DNA of 64,000 bases. It comes from Phaseolus vulgaris. Lineage: Eukaryota > Streptophyta > Magnoliopsida > Fabales > Fabaceae. The stretch is taken from NCBI RefSeq assembly GCF_000499845.2, contig NC_023753.2, positions 3,122,791 to 3,186,790 on the forward strand, written 5' to 3'. Position 1 is the stretch's first letter, and the number at the start of each line of letters is the position of its first letter. The translations under genes and the position numbers were made by a program. The notes under the pieces are model-generated. The model had not been told where the DNA came from, did no database searches, and saw nothing but the letters and a program-made list of their open reading frames with translations. Below are positions 47,900-61,084 of this stretch, one piece after another.

Positions 47900-50800
47900 A
47901 ATATAAATCATTACCGAGAAAAATATTTTCATACTTGAGTTATTAAAGTATAATATGTTCATATCATTTTTAATTTTTTTATTCAAATTAAAAAGAATAT
48001 TACAAATTAAAATAACAAATACTTCATTTTATGATGTTAGCTGAAAATTACATATAATATAAATTGTGAAAAATAAATTCAATAAATACCATTTTAAATT
48101 AAGGAATAAAAAATAATTTAATTAATATTCACTAAATCAACTCATTTAAATGAGATGACTTGTTTAAATGAAAAAAAACATACAATTTTTAAAAAATAAT
48201 TACAAATAATTAATAAATTTAATTATTTAAAAAATTGTAATTATATAAAAATATTTAAAAAATACAAATGTTATTTATATAATAAAATTTTAAAATAATT
48301 AAAAGTACTAAAAAGTTTAATAATTGCATAATAATATATTTTTTTAAAAGCACAATTTTGATTTATATCATAAAATTTATGTACTTATATCATTTTACAT
48401 TTAGTAGGTAGTTTATTAGCTAGTTTACCAAACACTTCTAATTTAATAAGGTATTTTTTTAAAGTTAAAACTTATAAGTTAGATGTTTATTGGCTACCCG
48501 CTGATTAACTAAAAATTAATTTATTACCTATCATCTAACTTATGAACTAGTTTTGTCGAATAAACCTTAAATAATACCATATTTATTAATTAATATTACA
48601 CGTCTAAACATGGTTACTGTTATAATTTTGATTATCTTTAATTTGATATAGGCATGGGGTCTATATATAAGTTAAAATAAGACTACATTTATTTAATAAA
48701 ATATGTTTGTATCTATGATATTAATACAAAACACTCATCTTTAAAAATAATAACTAATATAGTTAAAGATGTTTTATTTGTATTACAGTTTTATTTATAA
48801 AAAAATTAATTTATTAATTTATTTGAATTCCATCAAGACAATTGAACGTCTATTTAACTTTAATTTTATTGATTTTATTTGAATTCCGTCAAGATATTGA
48901 ACATCTATTTAGTTTTTAAGTAATTGTTATATTTATTTACTAGAGAAAGAATTAACATTTACATGCAAGCCTTTTACCCTTTTCATTTTTCTTTCTAAAT
49001 TTAGAATATTTAAAACTTGTTCACCTTTGTTTTTTGTTTTTTAAATTTAAAATCTTTAATAATTTTTTTGACATTAATTATATACTAATGTTAATTTTCT
49101 CTTTAGTAAAGATAAATGACAATTACTAAATACCATACTTCAATCATTAATGGAATTCAAGTAGAAACTTAAATTTTTATTATACAAAAGCAAAATATGA
49201 GAACATTTATTATATTAAATATTTAATTTTCTTAAATTCAAAATCATATTTTCAAGTATATTTTTGGTAATTTTGCGAAAAAGTTGTACCTCATCCATAA
49301 ATTTTCCGACCCCATTAGACCACAACTAACAAATAATTAACACATACAAAAAAACTATGAATAATAAAAAAGAGTGACACTTAAAAAGAGTATTCTTATG
49401 AAATATATAAGTAATATATTAAAATTTAAAATGTCACATCAATAAATGATTTTGTTTCGGTTCAACCATAACGATTAATTGAATTAGGTACTACTCAAAC
49501 AATTAAAAAAACTAAATATATAAATATTTTAGTTGAATTGGATCATTGAGATAATATGTTTAATCACTTGAAAACAAACGTTTTTTAACATCACAATAAA
49601 CAATTGCTACCAACTTTGTTTAGAAGCAAAGCAATGAAGGATTATATATTCCTAACAACTTCCAAAATTTCAAGGTTTCATTATAATAAAATCTGCAGAA
49701 TAATTTTGTTTCTTAATTATAATTATGTAATGCTAACAACTTATTATTATTATTATTATTTATTTTGGTAGTTTCACAATTTAAATAATAGTTAGTTGGC
49801 AAGTTTCATGAACTAGATTAGGATATGTTTATTACATTTCAAACCAATACTTATAACTTTTGTTTGAAATAAACGACAATAATGCCTTGGGAGTTTTGTT
49901 TATTTTCTTTGTAAAATAATAATAATAATCATACACACAAAGAAAAGACAGTGATGATTAATGATTGGTTTTGGCTAAACAAAACTCAATGAAACATATC
50001 TTGCCTACTTTTTTTACCTAAAATAATTAAGTTAATTCATGTTTTATCATAAATTATATAACTCAAAATACCTATGAATTTTTTAATAATCATTTTTCCT
50101 TTATTAAATTACTCCATTTTGTATATTACATTTTTTTAAAATTAACATATTTAAATCCTTTCTATTTCTCAATTTAAATTATATTTCGAATTTTGAATCA
50201 TAAGATGCATTTAGTCAAATTAGATACTATCCGAGTTTTTTTTTTTTAATGTACACACGTGTGACTTTCAATTCATAGATGAATTTCTAATATTTTTTCT
50301 ATTTTAGTTTTAAGAAATTCAAAAAAATTGTTAAATACGTAATTTTACTTAATTTTATTTCGATTAAATTTAACTAAAGACATGATGTGTAACATAAAAA
50401 TTATTTTAAACATAAAATAAATAAATGTATGCACACTTGGAGTTAGACAAAATGTACATTTTTTAAAAATACGAGTGTGAATCATTTTATATATCCGACT
50501 TCACTTTAAATATCCGAATGAAGTTGTTTTTTTGAAATTCTTTTATAGAGTTGGTTTTATAAGAAAACTTGTGTTTAGGTTTAGAGCTTTGCGTGTGAAG
50601 TTTTTGGAGGCAAAAATGAATATTTGTTAGATTAGGTTATGATAAGTTTAGATTGTTGATTAGAGTATTTTATATATAAATTTAGCATTTTGGTGAGAGA
50701 AGTTAAGTTAAGAATTTAAACTCTTAGATAAACAAAATGTAAAAGTAATGAAAGGTAGTTATTATTTTGATAACATTTTAGGATAGGTTTTTTGGACTCT

Positions 50801-51520
50801 AATGTGACTTGATCATAATATTTTGAGTTTTTGTGCAATGAATGTATTTGTTATATACCATCTAAAGAGTTTTGAGTTTTAACATGGATAATATTAGTGA
50901 TGTTTTATTTAGAAATTTGTGATAATAATTATGGTTTAGGAATATAGTTTGTTTGTAATATATATTACTAATTGTTGAAAGTAAGGAAAAGAGTGATTTT
51001 GTACAAATTGTCTATATGAAATTCTAAATAAATTTTAATATAACATAATATGTTAGTAAAGAGATGAATCTCAAAATAATTATCTTTGTTATTGTAAGTG
51101 AGATTAATAATGTTTGAACTATAAGTATGAACTACTACGATATTTTGAATCACATTCTTTTAAGTTGAATTAAGTTAGATGGAATATGTTACATATTTTG
51201 GTAGCTAAAATGTATAATGTTTCAAGTGAGTCAAATTGGTTCAAGATAGTCTTATTTAAAATAAATTACTCAGTTATATGTATAAACAATGGATTGAAAC
51301 ATATTTGGACCAATTCGGCACAATCTATGAAATTATGCAAAAATTATTTTTTAATATACTTTATGGGCAACATCTTTTTTGTTTAACAAAATTCATTTAT
51401 TTGAAAATCTGATAGATTTACTATTTGTTCATTGAACGAAATTCAATTATGTGAAAACCCAACGAAATTCAATTATGTGAAAACCCAATATTTTTGTTTG
51501 TTATGTGAGCAAACCCTTGA
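47900..51520. other. AT-rich intergenic DNA, no gene
   Basis: About 3.6 kb with no credible coding frame. It holds simple repeats, including a TTA/ATT run near 49740-49765, and a short direct repeat 'cgaaattcaattatgtgaaaaccca' (51439-51487) just upstream of the LTR element. Confidence 0.5.
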
Positions 51521-51525
51521 CTAAA
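51521..51525. repeat. 5-bp target-site duplication of the LTR element
   Basis: CTAAA immediately before the 5' LTR; the same five bases follow the 3' LTR at 60693-60697. Confidence 0.8.
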
Positions 51526-52899
51526 TGTAAGAACGTTAAAAAAAAAGAGAATAAAGGTACAAAGATGCCCCTTCTTCCCCTCACCACAGTTTTTTTCTTC
51601 TTTCTCTCTCTCTCTCCATATTCTCTTCTATCACTCTCTCTTAATTTCTCTCCCAATCTTCATCTATTTTAGAATCTGATCATACCACGCTGTAGCAGAG
51701 GAGTTAAGGAATATTTCTACCCGATCAAATTTTCAAACAGAGTAAGTTCATTTTTATTCTAAATATCCTTTGTTCTCTGTTTTTCCTTAGGATTTAGTCA
51801 TCAATCTTGGTGGGGTCAGTTGAGAAGTTTAATCCTCTCAACTTATTCTATTATATACTGAATTTTTGTTATGTTTGGATAATTTGCATTAGGCCCATAA
51901 ATCTTGAAGCTTATTCAAACGGTGGGGAATAAAATTCTAAAAGTTGCTTGGAAAGCAAGCAATTGAGGTAAGAGAAGCTAAATTTAATTTTTAATAGCAC
52001 CCTAGGATAGAAAATCTGAATGCGGAAGGGACGTGGTCCCAATATTCATTTTTTCTTGCAGGGATGTTGTGTGTTTATATATTGGGTTGTTTGTTTATAT
52101 ATTATTTAAATTTGTAAAAATATTATATTTTGATGGTTTAATATTTAAGTGTTGTTGTTTTTTATGTTAATTACGCTTTTGAATGATATTGTATGACAGA
52201 ATGGTATGGAATTGAATTCATACATTTGGGATAATGTATGGACTGATGTTTGTTGTGTATTAAGTATTGATGCCTATGTGGTAACAGAGATCTCCGAGCT
52301 TCACTGATGATCTAAGTCACATAGACTAAAATATCAGGTGGTGAGAAGCTGATGAGGGAGTTCATGCACACCATGACATATGAGATGCACGACTTGGGTT
52401 GTATTGAACTTACCCTGATCCTTTCTGTTGGATTCGCTGGTAATCTTTGGATTAGGTGTTAGTCTCTGGTAGGACTTACTTAATACGGGTCTTCCGGAAG
52501 ACGTTGTTTGTTGAATATTCTGGATGTGTAGATCCATGTGAGATGTATGTGATTGTTTATTGTTGAAATTTGAATAATTTGAGAAATTGATCATGTAATT
52601 TGGTTTTCTCTTTTGATTTAATTGTGTATATTATAAAATTCTATTTTCGCTAGCTTACCCTTGCTTTTCTTGTTGTGTTTGAACTGCGATGACTATACTA
52701 TGTACACGAGCAAATGACCATACAGGTGCAGGAGAGCCTTAGAGGTTTCAGATTCTTATTTTGAGCTGTGGATATGTAAATATTTGTATTTCTATAAATC
52801 CTAATCATGTATTAGGAATGTTTTGAAAAACTCCAAGTTTGTACATAAACTGGTAGAACTTTTATTGTAATAGTTATATGTAAATTATGGGATGTTACA
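51526..52899 (+). repeat. 5' LTR
   Basis: 1374 bp from TGTAAGAACG to GATGTTACA. Nearly the same sequence is found at 57699-58515 plus 60099-60692. A CT-rich tract lies at about 51590-51660. Confidence 0.9.
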
Positions 52900-52904
52900 T
52901 TTAA

Positions 52905-52920
52905 TGGTATCAGAGCGGTT
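52905..52920 (+). other. Primer-binding site (initiator tRNA-Met type)
   Basis: TGGTATCAGAGCGGTT starts five bases after the 5' LTR. TGGTATCAGAGC is the usual plant complement of the initiator Met-tRNA 3' end. Confidence 0.9.
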
Positions 52921-53324
52921 CATCCTTAGGATAACATGAGGGTAGTGGGTTTATTCTGTTTCTCCTCTGTGTAGATTTTTGGTTACGTCTAGCCTCAAGA
53001 CTTAGTTAAAAGTTTTTAATAAGATGTTTGACAAAGTTGTTTTTCTTGAAATCTTGTTTGTGTTTGAGTCAAGTTAATTGTTATGAATAAAGATGAAAGT
53101 ATTAAGAATGAAAAGAATCTTGATAGAGTGGTGAGGGTGCACACTCATGACTAGATCAAGATTATTTTCTATCTTAATTCTAAGTAGTTAGAGTACATTT
53201 TAGGGATAAGTTTTGATTGGTTTTTACTTGTTTCGTATGATTATTTCTTTGAAGTTAATTTGTCTTAAAGATGTAGTTGGAAATTTTTAGTAATTTCTAA
53301 TCCAATTCTTTATGTGCTTAGAAG

Positions 53325-54704
53325 ATGGCACGTAGACCACCTACTCCTCCTCCACCAGTAGATATGCCCAACTTAGCTTGGGCAATAGAGATGATGGCAA
53401 CAGCCTTGCAACAACAGAGTGCTACTATGGCACAACAGCATCAGGCCACCCTTCATCAATTAGAAACAACTAGATTAGCAGCAGAAGCATCTCAGCTTCA
53501 TCAACAACCCCATACCTTTAGTCTGGAGGATTTTCTGAGACATAATCCATCCAAATTTAATGGCAAGGTAAATCCAGATGGGGCAGACCAGTGGGTGAGA
53601 GACATAGAAAGAATCTTTGAAGCTACTCAATGCCCTAAAGAGAGAAAGTTATCTTATGCCATCTTTATGCTTATTGAAGAAGTTGAGTTTTGGTGGATAG
53701 GCATGAGGCAAATGATGGAAGACAAAGGAGAAGATGCCACTTGGGAGAACTTCAAAGTAAGATTCCTGGAGGAGTATTTTCCTGATAGTGTCAGGTATGC
53801 AAAAGAAATTGAATTCATGCAGCTGGAACAAGGAAATCTTTCAGTCACTGAATATGCTACTAGGTTCAAACACCTAGCTAGATTCTACACTCAAACCATG
53901 ACTGAGGCTTGGAGATGTAGAAAATTTGAGTTTGGGTTGAAGCAAGAACTTAAAGAAGTGGTGATTCCTATGTCTATTAGAGATTTCCCTGCTCTAGTGG
54001 AGAAAGCAAAAGTAGTGGAGAGTTTGAAAAATAGTAGCAGACTTGCTAAGCCTCAAGTGGGAGGACCTTCTAAAAGCATGCCTAAATATGAAGATAGAAA
54101 GAAACCTTATTTCAAACCTCAATCTTATAGCAGTGGAAGACCCAATTCTCAATCACCACCTAGTTTCAGATGTTTTAGATGCGGTGGGCCACATGTTGTT
54201 AGATTTTGCCCTCATCCAGTGTCAAATGTGACATGTGATAGATGTCACATGTATGGTCATGCAACAAAAGACTGTCGTGTCCAATTGGGAGCTCCAAATT
54301 CTGTCGGAGTGCAGCAAGTAGAACAAAATAGTAATAAAAAACCCAAAGCTGCTGGTAGAGCTTTTGCTATTAGTGGAGTTGAAGCTTCACAGTCTGATAG
54401 CCTTGTTAGAGGTATTTGTTCTATCCTTGGAACACAATTATCTGTATTGTTTGATTCTGGGGCAACCCATTCTTTTATATCTTTTAATTGTGCTAAGAAA
54501 CTTAAGTTGTCAGTCCGAGAGTTAGAAATTGAGTTGGTGGTATCTACACCCACAGAAGGTATTATAGTAACTTCTTCCATGTGTGCTGAGTGTCCAGTAA
54601 TTATAGATGGGCAGAGATACAAGATCAACATGATTTGTATACCTCTAAAAGATTTGAAGGTTATATTGGGAATGGATTGGTTGTCTGCTAATATATCCTT
54701 ATAG
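53325..54704 (+). CDS. Retrotransposon gag with aspartic protease (3' end frameshifted)
   Basis: 459 residues. A Gln/Pro-rich start is followed by a capsid-type gag domain (…[17 protein letters not shown]…, …[15 protein letters not shown]…) and two zinc motifs: [13 protein letters not shown] (an atypical CX2CX3HX4C) and [14 protein letters not shown] (CX2CX4HX4C). The protease follows with the catalytic [12 protein letters not shown] and ends at the GMDWL block. The open frame then closes with TAG because of a frameshift near 54690-54740; in the intact element it would continue into RT. The gag and protease motifs themselves look intact. Confidence 0.88.
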   Translation: MARRPPTPPPPVDMPNLAWAIEMMATALQQQSATMAQQHQATLHQLETTRLAAEASQLHQQPHTFSLEDFLRHNPSKFNGKVNPDGADQWVRDIERIFEATQCPKERKLSYAIFMLIEEVEFWWIGMRQMMEDKGEDATWENFKVRFLEEYFPDSVRYAKEIEFMQLEQGNLSVTEYATRFKHLARFYTQTMTEAWRCRKFEFGLKQELKEVVIPMSIRDFPALVEKAKVVESLKNSSRLAKPQVGGPSKSMPKYEDRKKPYFKPQSYSSGRPNSQSPPSFRCFRCGGPHVVRFCPHPVSNVTCDRCHMYGHATKDCRVQLGAPNSVGVQQVEQNSNKKPKAAGRAFAISGVEASQSDSLVRGICSILGTQLSVLFDSGATHSFISFNCAKKLKLSVRELEIELVVSTPTEGIIVTSSMCAECPVIIDGQRYKINMICIPLKDLKVILGMDWLSANISL

Positions 54705-54707
54705 ATT

Positions 54708-57698
54708 GTGCTCAGAAGAAGTTAATTTTCCCTAAATTAGAAGGAATGCAGGTTATCTCAGCTCATCAATTTGAGAGAGAGATACAAGAAGGTGCAGAAT
54801 GTTTTATGCTCTTGGCTTGTTCTATAGTTACTGATAAAGTACAAAAAGATATATTTGTAGTTCAGGAGTTTATGGATGTATTTCCTGATGAGATTCCTGG
54901 ACTTCCACCTAAAAGAGAGACAGAGTTTGCAATAGACTTGATTCCTGGAGCAGGCCCAATGTCAATTTCTCCATACCGAATGACACCAACAGAGTTAGCT
55001 GAATTGAAGAAACAACTAGAAGACTTATTGGAGAAGCAATTCATTCGACCTAGTGTTTCTCCATGGGGAGCTCCAGTGCTATTAGTGAAGAAGAAGGATG
55101 GTTCGTCACGTCTATGCATAGATTATAGACAATTAAACAAGTTAACAATAAAGAATAAATATCCTCTTTCTAGAATTGATGATCTGATGGATCAGTTGCA
55201 TGGGGCAGTTGTCTTTTCTAAAATAGATCTGCGCTCAGTTTATCACCAAATTTCAGTGAAAGCGGAAGATGTTCAGAGACTGCTTTTAGATCAAGGTATG
55301 GTCACTATGAATTTTTGGTCATGCCATTTTGTGTGACTAATGCTCCAGCTATTTTCATGGATTATATGAATCGGATATTCAGACCTTTTCTTGATAAGTT
55401 TTGAGAGAAAAACAGTTATATGCTAAACTTTCAAAATGTGACTTTTGGATGTCAGAAATACAATTTTTAGGTCATGTCATCTCTGCACAGGGAATATTAG
55501 TAGATCCTTCTAAAGTGAAGGTTGTACTTCAGTGGGAGTGTCCTAAAACAGTTACAGAAATTAGAAGCTTTGTCGGGTTAGCAGGATATTACAGGAGATT
55601 TATAGAAGGTTTTTCTAAAATAGTGGCTCCTTTGACCCAATTGACTAGAAAGGATCATCCTTTTGCATGGACTGAAAAATGTGAGAGAAGTTTTGAAGAG
55701 TTGAAAAGAAGGTTGACTAATGCTCCTGTATTGACAATCCCTGATACCAATCAGTCTTTTGAAGTTTTCTATGATGCTTCCTATCAGGGATTGGGTTGTG
55801 TTCTGATGCAGAATAAGAAAGTTGTTGCCTATGCTTCTCGTCAGTGAAAGGTGCATGAAAGAAATTATCCAACTCATGATCTAGAATTGGCAGCAGTTGT
55901 CTTTGCTTTAAAAATATGGAGACATTTTCTTTACGGAGTTAGTTTTAATGTGTTCAGTGATCATAAAAGCTTGAAGTATTTGTTTGATCAGAAGGAGTTA
56001 AATATGAGGCAGAGGAGATGGATTGAATTTTTAAAAGACTATGATTTCCAGCTAATATATCATCCTGGGAAAACAAATGTTGTTGCAAATGCGTTGAGTC
56101 GTAAAAAGATACAAATGTCGTCGCTTATGATTAGAGAGCTAACATTGATTGAAGATTTCAGAAGTATGAATTTGGAGGTTTCCATGTCTTCAAATTGCAT
56201 TAGTTGTAATACACTTGTTATAACTAGTGAATTTCTGGAGAAGGTGAAGGAGAAACAGTTGGAAGATTCAAAATTGAAGAACTTCATGGACTTATTAAAT
56301 ACTGACAAAGCTAAAGACTTCTCTTTAGGAGTGGATGGTATTTTGAGATTCAAAAATAGAATATGTATACCAGAAGATAATGAACTAAAGCAAACAGTGT
56401 TATCTGAAGGTCATAAAAGCAAACTCAGCTTACATCCAAGAATGACCAAGATGTATCAAGATCTCAAGAAGTCTTATTGGTGGCATGGCATGAAGAAAGA
56501 TGTAGCTAAGTTTGTAGCTGTTTGCTTGACTTGTCAGAAATCAAAGATTAAACATCAACGACCTAGAGGCATGTTAACTCAGTTAGACATTCCAGTGTGG
56601 AAGTGGGACAGTATCTCAATGGATTTTGTTACCCACTTACCACGTACTTTGAGGAAGCATGACTCTGATTGGGTCATAGTGGACAGGTTGACAAAGACGA
56701 CACACTTCCTACCCATAGACTTGAGAATCTCTATACGAAAGTTGGCCCAGATTTACATAGATGAAATAGTCAGATTGCATGGTGTACCCTCCAACATAGT
56801 TTCAGATAGAGATCCTAGATTCACCTCGAGATTCTGGCAAACACTTCAAGAAGCTTTGGGGACTAAACTCAGACTTAGTTCAGCATACCATCCTCAGACT
56901 GATGGACAATTAGAGAGAACTATCCAGTCCTTAGAGGATTTGCTTAGGACTTGTGTGTTAGATCATTTGGGCAGTTGGGATGAAATTCTACCTTTGGTAG
57001 AGTTCACTTACAATAATAGTTACCAAGCTAGCATAGGAATGGCTCCTTTCGAGGGATTGTATGGAAGAAAGTGTAGGACACCTTTGTGCTGGTTTCAGGA
57101 TGGTGAAAGTGTGTTAATTGGACCAGAATTAATACAACAAACCAATGAGAAAGTCAAAATGATTAAGGAAAGATTGAAAATATCTCTCAGTAGGCAAAAA
57201 TCTTATGCAGATCAAAGAAGAAGACTTTTAGAATTCTCTGCGGGTGAGCATGTCTTTTTGAGAGTTACACTGTTCACTGGTGTAGGAAGAACACTCAAAT
57301 CCAAGAAATTGACTCCTAAGTTCATAGGACCTTATCAAATTCTTAGAAGAATAGGCCCTGTGGCTTATGAAATTGCTTTGTCTCCTCCTTTAGCTAACAT
57401 TCACAATATTTTCCATGTATCCCAGCTACGAAAGTATGTACCTGATCCCAACCACATTCTAGAGTCTGATTCCATCCAAGTGAAAGAAAATATGTCGTTT
57501 GAAGTGAAGCCAATCAAAATTTTAGATTCACAAGTGAAACAACTTCGTGGAAGGAGTATTCCCATGGTGAAAGTATTGTGGGATCTCATCTCTGGAGATT
57601 CCACTTGGGAAATTGAAGAGGAGATACGAGCATCATACCCTAACCTCTTTCTTGGTAAGTTCATTTTCGAGGACGAAAATTTTTGTAGTTGGAGATAA
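54708..57698 (+). pseudogene. Broken pol: RT, RNase H, integrase, chromodomain-like end
   Basis: The RT opens well ([52 protein letters not shown]), then suffers a frameshift near 55280. A further lesion lies near 55400: the sequence jumps from FRPFLDKF to [12 protein letters not shown], so the stretch holding the catalytic aspartate box is missing. RNase H ([17 protein letters not shown]) follows, with a nonsense TGA at 55845-55847, then the long frame 55851-57698: RNase H end, integrase zinc region, core acidic residues in MDFV, VSDRDPRF and DGQLERT, the GVGRTLKSKKL block, and a chromodomain-like WDLISGDSTWEIEEEI end. The TAA stop at 57696-57698 directly abuts the 3' LTR. The element cannot make active RT. 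Confidence 0.88.
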
Positions 57699-58515
57699 TG
57701 TAAGAACGTTCAAAAAAAAGAAAAGAAAAAAAAAGAATAAAGGTGCAAAGAAGCCCCTTCTTCCCCCCACCACAATTTTTTTCTTCTTTCTCTCTCTCGC
57801 TCCATATTCTCTTCTCTCCCTCTCTCTTAATTTATCTCCCAATCTTCATCTATTTTAGAATCTGATCATACCACGTTGTAGCAGAGGAGTTAAGGAACAT
57901 TTTTACCAGATCAGATTTTCAAACAGAGTAAGTTCATTTTTACTCTAAATATCCTTTGTTATCTGTTTTTTCTTAGAATTTAGTCATCAATCTTGGTGGG
58001 GTCAGTTGAGAAGTTTAATCCTATCAACTTATTCTATTATATACTGAATTTTTGTTTTGTTTGAATAATTTGCATTAGGCCCATAAATCTTGAAGCTTAT
58101 TCAAACGGTGGGGAATAAAATTCTAAAAGTTGCTTGGAAAGCAAACAATTGAGGTAAGAGAAGCTAAATTTAATTTTTAATAGCACCCTAGGATAGAAAA
58201 TCTGAATGCGAAAGGGACGTGGTCCCAATATTCAATTTTTCTTGCAGGGATGTTGTGTGTTTATATATTGGGTTGTTTGTTTATATATTATTTAAATTTA
58301 TACAAATATTATATTTTGATGGTTTAATATTTAAGTGTTGTTTTTTTATGTTAATTACGCTTTTGAATATTGTGGATCACTTTTTGAATGATATTGTATG
58401 ACGGAATGGTATGGAATTGAATTCATACATTTGGGATAATGTATGGACTGATGTTTGCTGTGTATTAAGTATTGATGCCTATGTGGTAATAGAGATCTCC
58501 GAGCTTCACTGATGA

Positions 58516-60098
58516 TTGGTTCAAGAAGCAACTTGGACTTTTGCATATTTGGCCCATTCACAAAGGTAGATGCTTCCTCTGGATAATTTACTCTAAAAAG
58601 ACAAAATTAACAATAATAATAGTTAAGGTCCAAATAAACCCAATTATAAGAATATTAATTAAAACAATGGATTTATTTATTATTATAGTCTAATAATCTA
58701 TGAATAAGGCTAGTGAGTGTGAATAAATATTAGATTTTTTATTTTTTATTTTATTTTTCGTTTTTTTATTGCTATAATAAATAAATAAAAACTAAAAGGA
58801 AGAAAATAAAGGTTAAATATGCAGAAAAAAAAATTGGGAAAAAAAAATTATGCAGATAAGAAAGAAAAACCTGATAACCAAAATCAAATTGAATTCCCCG
58901 GCAACGACGCCAAATTTGATAGCTATCGTTTTGCTGTCAAATTAATATGATTCTAGCGTAGACTTGTCTAACACTAGAGAGATGATAGTATAATTGCGGA
59001 CAAATGTCCCCAAGTCGTCTCCCAACGAATCCAATAGTAAAATCAATTGACCAGGGTTTAAAATCTATCTGCAAGCAATAAAAGTTAGCAATAACAATAA
59101 AGAGAAAAAGGGGGTTTGAGATAGTTGTGCATAAAATATAAAAGAGATTAAAATAGCAAATAAAAAGCGGTTGATCCCAAGTTTTTCCACCATTGAATTC
59201 TTCATAGGTTCTCTAAAGATTAATCTTTTTTCAATCCTCCAACAGAGCTAAACCAGATTGAACATGCGCCGATCTGATTCAACTGAAACTCGCCAGTAAA
59301 GCATGTGTCTACTAGTTTAATCAATACCCACTTTGTTCCATGCGTATACTTCATGGGAATGCTTACCTCCTCTCCCTTGAATCATGCGCCCAAGAAATTA
59401 ATTAGAACAATGCGAACTAACTAAGAAACCAAAGTTTAAGATAAGGAAGACTCTCAATCATGCGTTCAAGTACAACCTCTCACAAAAACCAGTTTTCCAG
59501 GAGATTAGACAATAAAAACAACTGCTTTAAAGAATTAAAAATCGAAACTTTTATTGAACAAAACCTCAGAACTCAATGGGGAATTACAAAAGAATCAACC
59601 AAAAAGGTTTAGCCTTCCATGCGGAGGCAAAACAAAAGAATTACTAAGAAGAAAATAAACTAAGAAAACCCTATGAAGCTCTCTCTTTTCTACTTGATGC
59701 TTGTGTCCTTTTATAGGCTTTTCTGCTCCAAAGATCTTGGGAAAATATTGCAGTTTAGATTTTGTAAACAGTTTTACTTTCCATAATTCTTTTTATTTTG
59801 CAGAAGATTTGCTTCCAATTCTGTTTCTGGAATCTTGTAGCTTTTATTTTCTCTTTCTTCTCCTCAGAATATTTTTTCTGTTTTGGTTCAAGAAGCAACT
59901 TGGACTTTTGCATATTTGGCCCATTCACAAAGGTAGATGCTTCCTCTGGATAATTTACTCTAAAAAGACAAAATTAACAATAATAATAGTTAAGGCCCAA
60001 ATAAACCCAATTATAAGAATATTAATTAAAACAATGGATTTATTTATTATTATAGTCCAATAATCTATGAATAAGGCTAGTGAGTGTGAATAAAATAT
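58516..60098 (-). mobile_element. Nested antisense LTR element with a truncated LTR
   Basis: Direct repeats of about 215 bp, nearly identical, form its ends (58516-58730 and 59883-60095). Read on the minus strand, a full LTR runs from about 60095 to 58915, with TATA-like CCTATAAAAGG (59717-59707) and AATAAA (59555-59550). It is followed by a tRNA-Asp-type primer site, about 170 bp of non-coding leader, and only the first 215 bp of the second LTR. No coding domain is present: a deleted or LARD/TRIM-like derivative. Junctions with the host LTR are imperfect, so ends are accurate to a few bases only. Confidence 0.7.
58895..58912 (-). other. Primer-binding site (tRNA-Asp type) of the nested element
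   Basis: Minus strand TGGCGTCGTTGCCGGGGA, one base from the complement of the plant tRNA-Asp 3' end. It sits just inside the LTR edge, as expected, and fixes the element's orientation. Confidence 0.75.
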
Positions 60099-60692
60099 AT
60101 GCTCATCAATGATCTAGGTCACATAGACTAAGATATCAGGTGGTGAGAAGCTGATGGGGGAGTTCATGCACACCGTGACATATGAGATGCACGACTTGGG
60201 TTGTATTGAACTTACCCTGATCCTTTCTGTTGGATTCGCTGGTAATCTTTGGATCAGGTGTTAGTCTCTGGTAGGACTTACTTAATACGGGTCTTCCAGA
60301 AGACGTTGTTTGTTGAATATTCTGGATGTGTAGATCCATGTGAGATGTATGTGATTGTTTATTGTTGAAATTTGAATAATTAGATAAATTGATCATGTAA
60401 TTTGGTTTTCTCTTTTGATTTAATTGTGTATATTATAAAATTCTATTTTCACTAGCTTACCCTTGTTTTTCTTGTTGTGTTTGAACTGCGATGACTGTAC
60501 TATGTACACGAGCAGATGACCATACAGGTGCAGGAGAGCCTTAGAGGTTTCAGAGTCTTATTTTGAGTTGTGGATATGTAAATATTTGTATTTCTATAAT
60601 CCTAATCATGTATTAGGAATATTTTTGAAAAACTCCAAGTTTGTAGTAGAACTTTTATTGTAATAGTTATATGTAAATTATGGGGTGTCACA

Positions 60693-60697
60693 CTAAA
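60693..60697. repeat. Right target-site duplication of the LTR element
   Basis: CTAAA, identical to 51521-51525. Confidence 0.8.
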
Positions 60698-60699
60698 CA

Positions 60700-61080
60700 A
60701 TTAGAATGGTAACATAATAAATTTAGACATGTGTTTAATTTGTTTAGCAAACATAAATGATGGTTGAACAACATTTTCTAGACTTTGAATAACCTGTTTT
60801 GAAATGCTTTTAAATGTTATTTTTTCCACTAAATTGTTATATTTTATCAACATATCGTACTCGAATGTTATTATAATGTGATGCATGTTGAATTAAAATT
60901 TATATTACTATTTAAAATTGATTTTAATGTATAAGAATATATGATGCTTATGTTGTGATATGATATGCTGCATCTCATAAAATGAATTATTTCTAAGTAG
61001 AGAATACTATGTTGAGATACTTATGCTATGTATTAAAATTGAAATTCTAAAAGTGATATCCTACCTTTAGTAACACTAAA
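60700..61080. other. AT-rich intergenic DNA, no gene
   Basis: No coding frame or repeat ends recognised between the LTR element and the next repeat. Confidence 0.4.
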
Positions 61081-61084
61081 CACA

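Larger units (their letters stand above)
51526..60692 (+). mobile_element. Ty3/gypsy LTR retrotransposon, chromovirus-like
   Basis: 9.2 kb including a nested insertion. It has 5' LTR, primer site, gag-protease frame, broken pol (RT, RNase H, integrase, chromodomain-like end) and 3' LTR, with LTR ends TG…CA and TSD CTAAA. The domain order protease-RT-RNase H-integrase is that of Ty3/gypsy. The C-terminal chromodomain-like segment and the Met-tRNA-type primer site suggest a chromovirus (Tekay/Del-like is my guess). LTRs differ by scattered substitutions and small indels, so the insertion is not very recent. Confidence 0.92.
57699..60692 (+). repeat. 3' LTR, interrupted by a nested element
   Basis: Parts 57699-58515 and 60099-60692 align to the 5' LTR; about 1.58 kb has been inserted at the 'cttcactgatgat' position. 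The LTR ends GTGTCACA, followed by TSD CTAAA. A small indel also distinguishes it from the 5' LTR ('attgtggatcactttttga' at 58367-58386). Confidence 0.88.

Noticed and set aside
52334..52594. 86-residue antisense frame, repeated almost identically at 60136-60396
   Set aside because: The two copies lie in the 5' and 3' LTRs, so their similarity follows from LTR identity. No domain and no start context.
58895..58912. Possible tRNA-Asp gene fragment
   Set aside because: Only the 18 bases equivalent to the tRNA 3' end are present, with no acceptor, D- or anticodon arm nearby, and they sit at an LTR edge. It is a primer-binding site.
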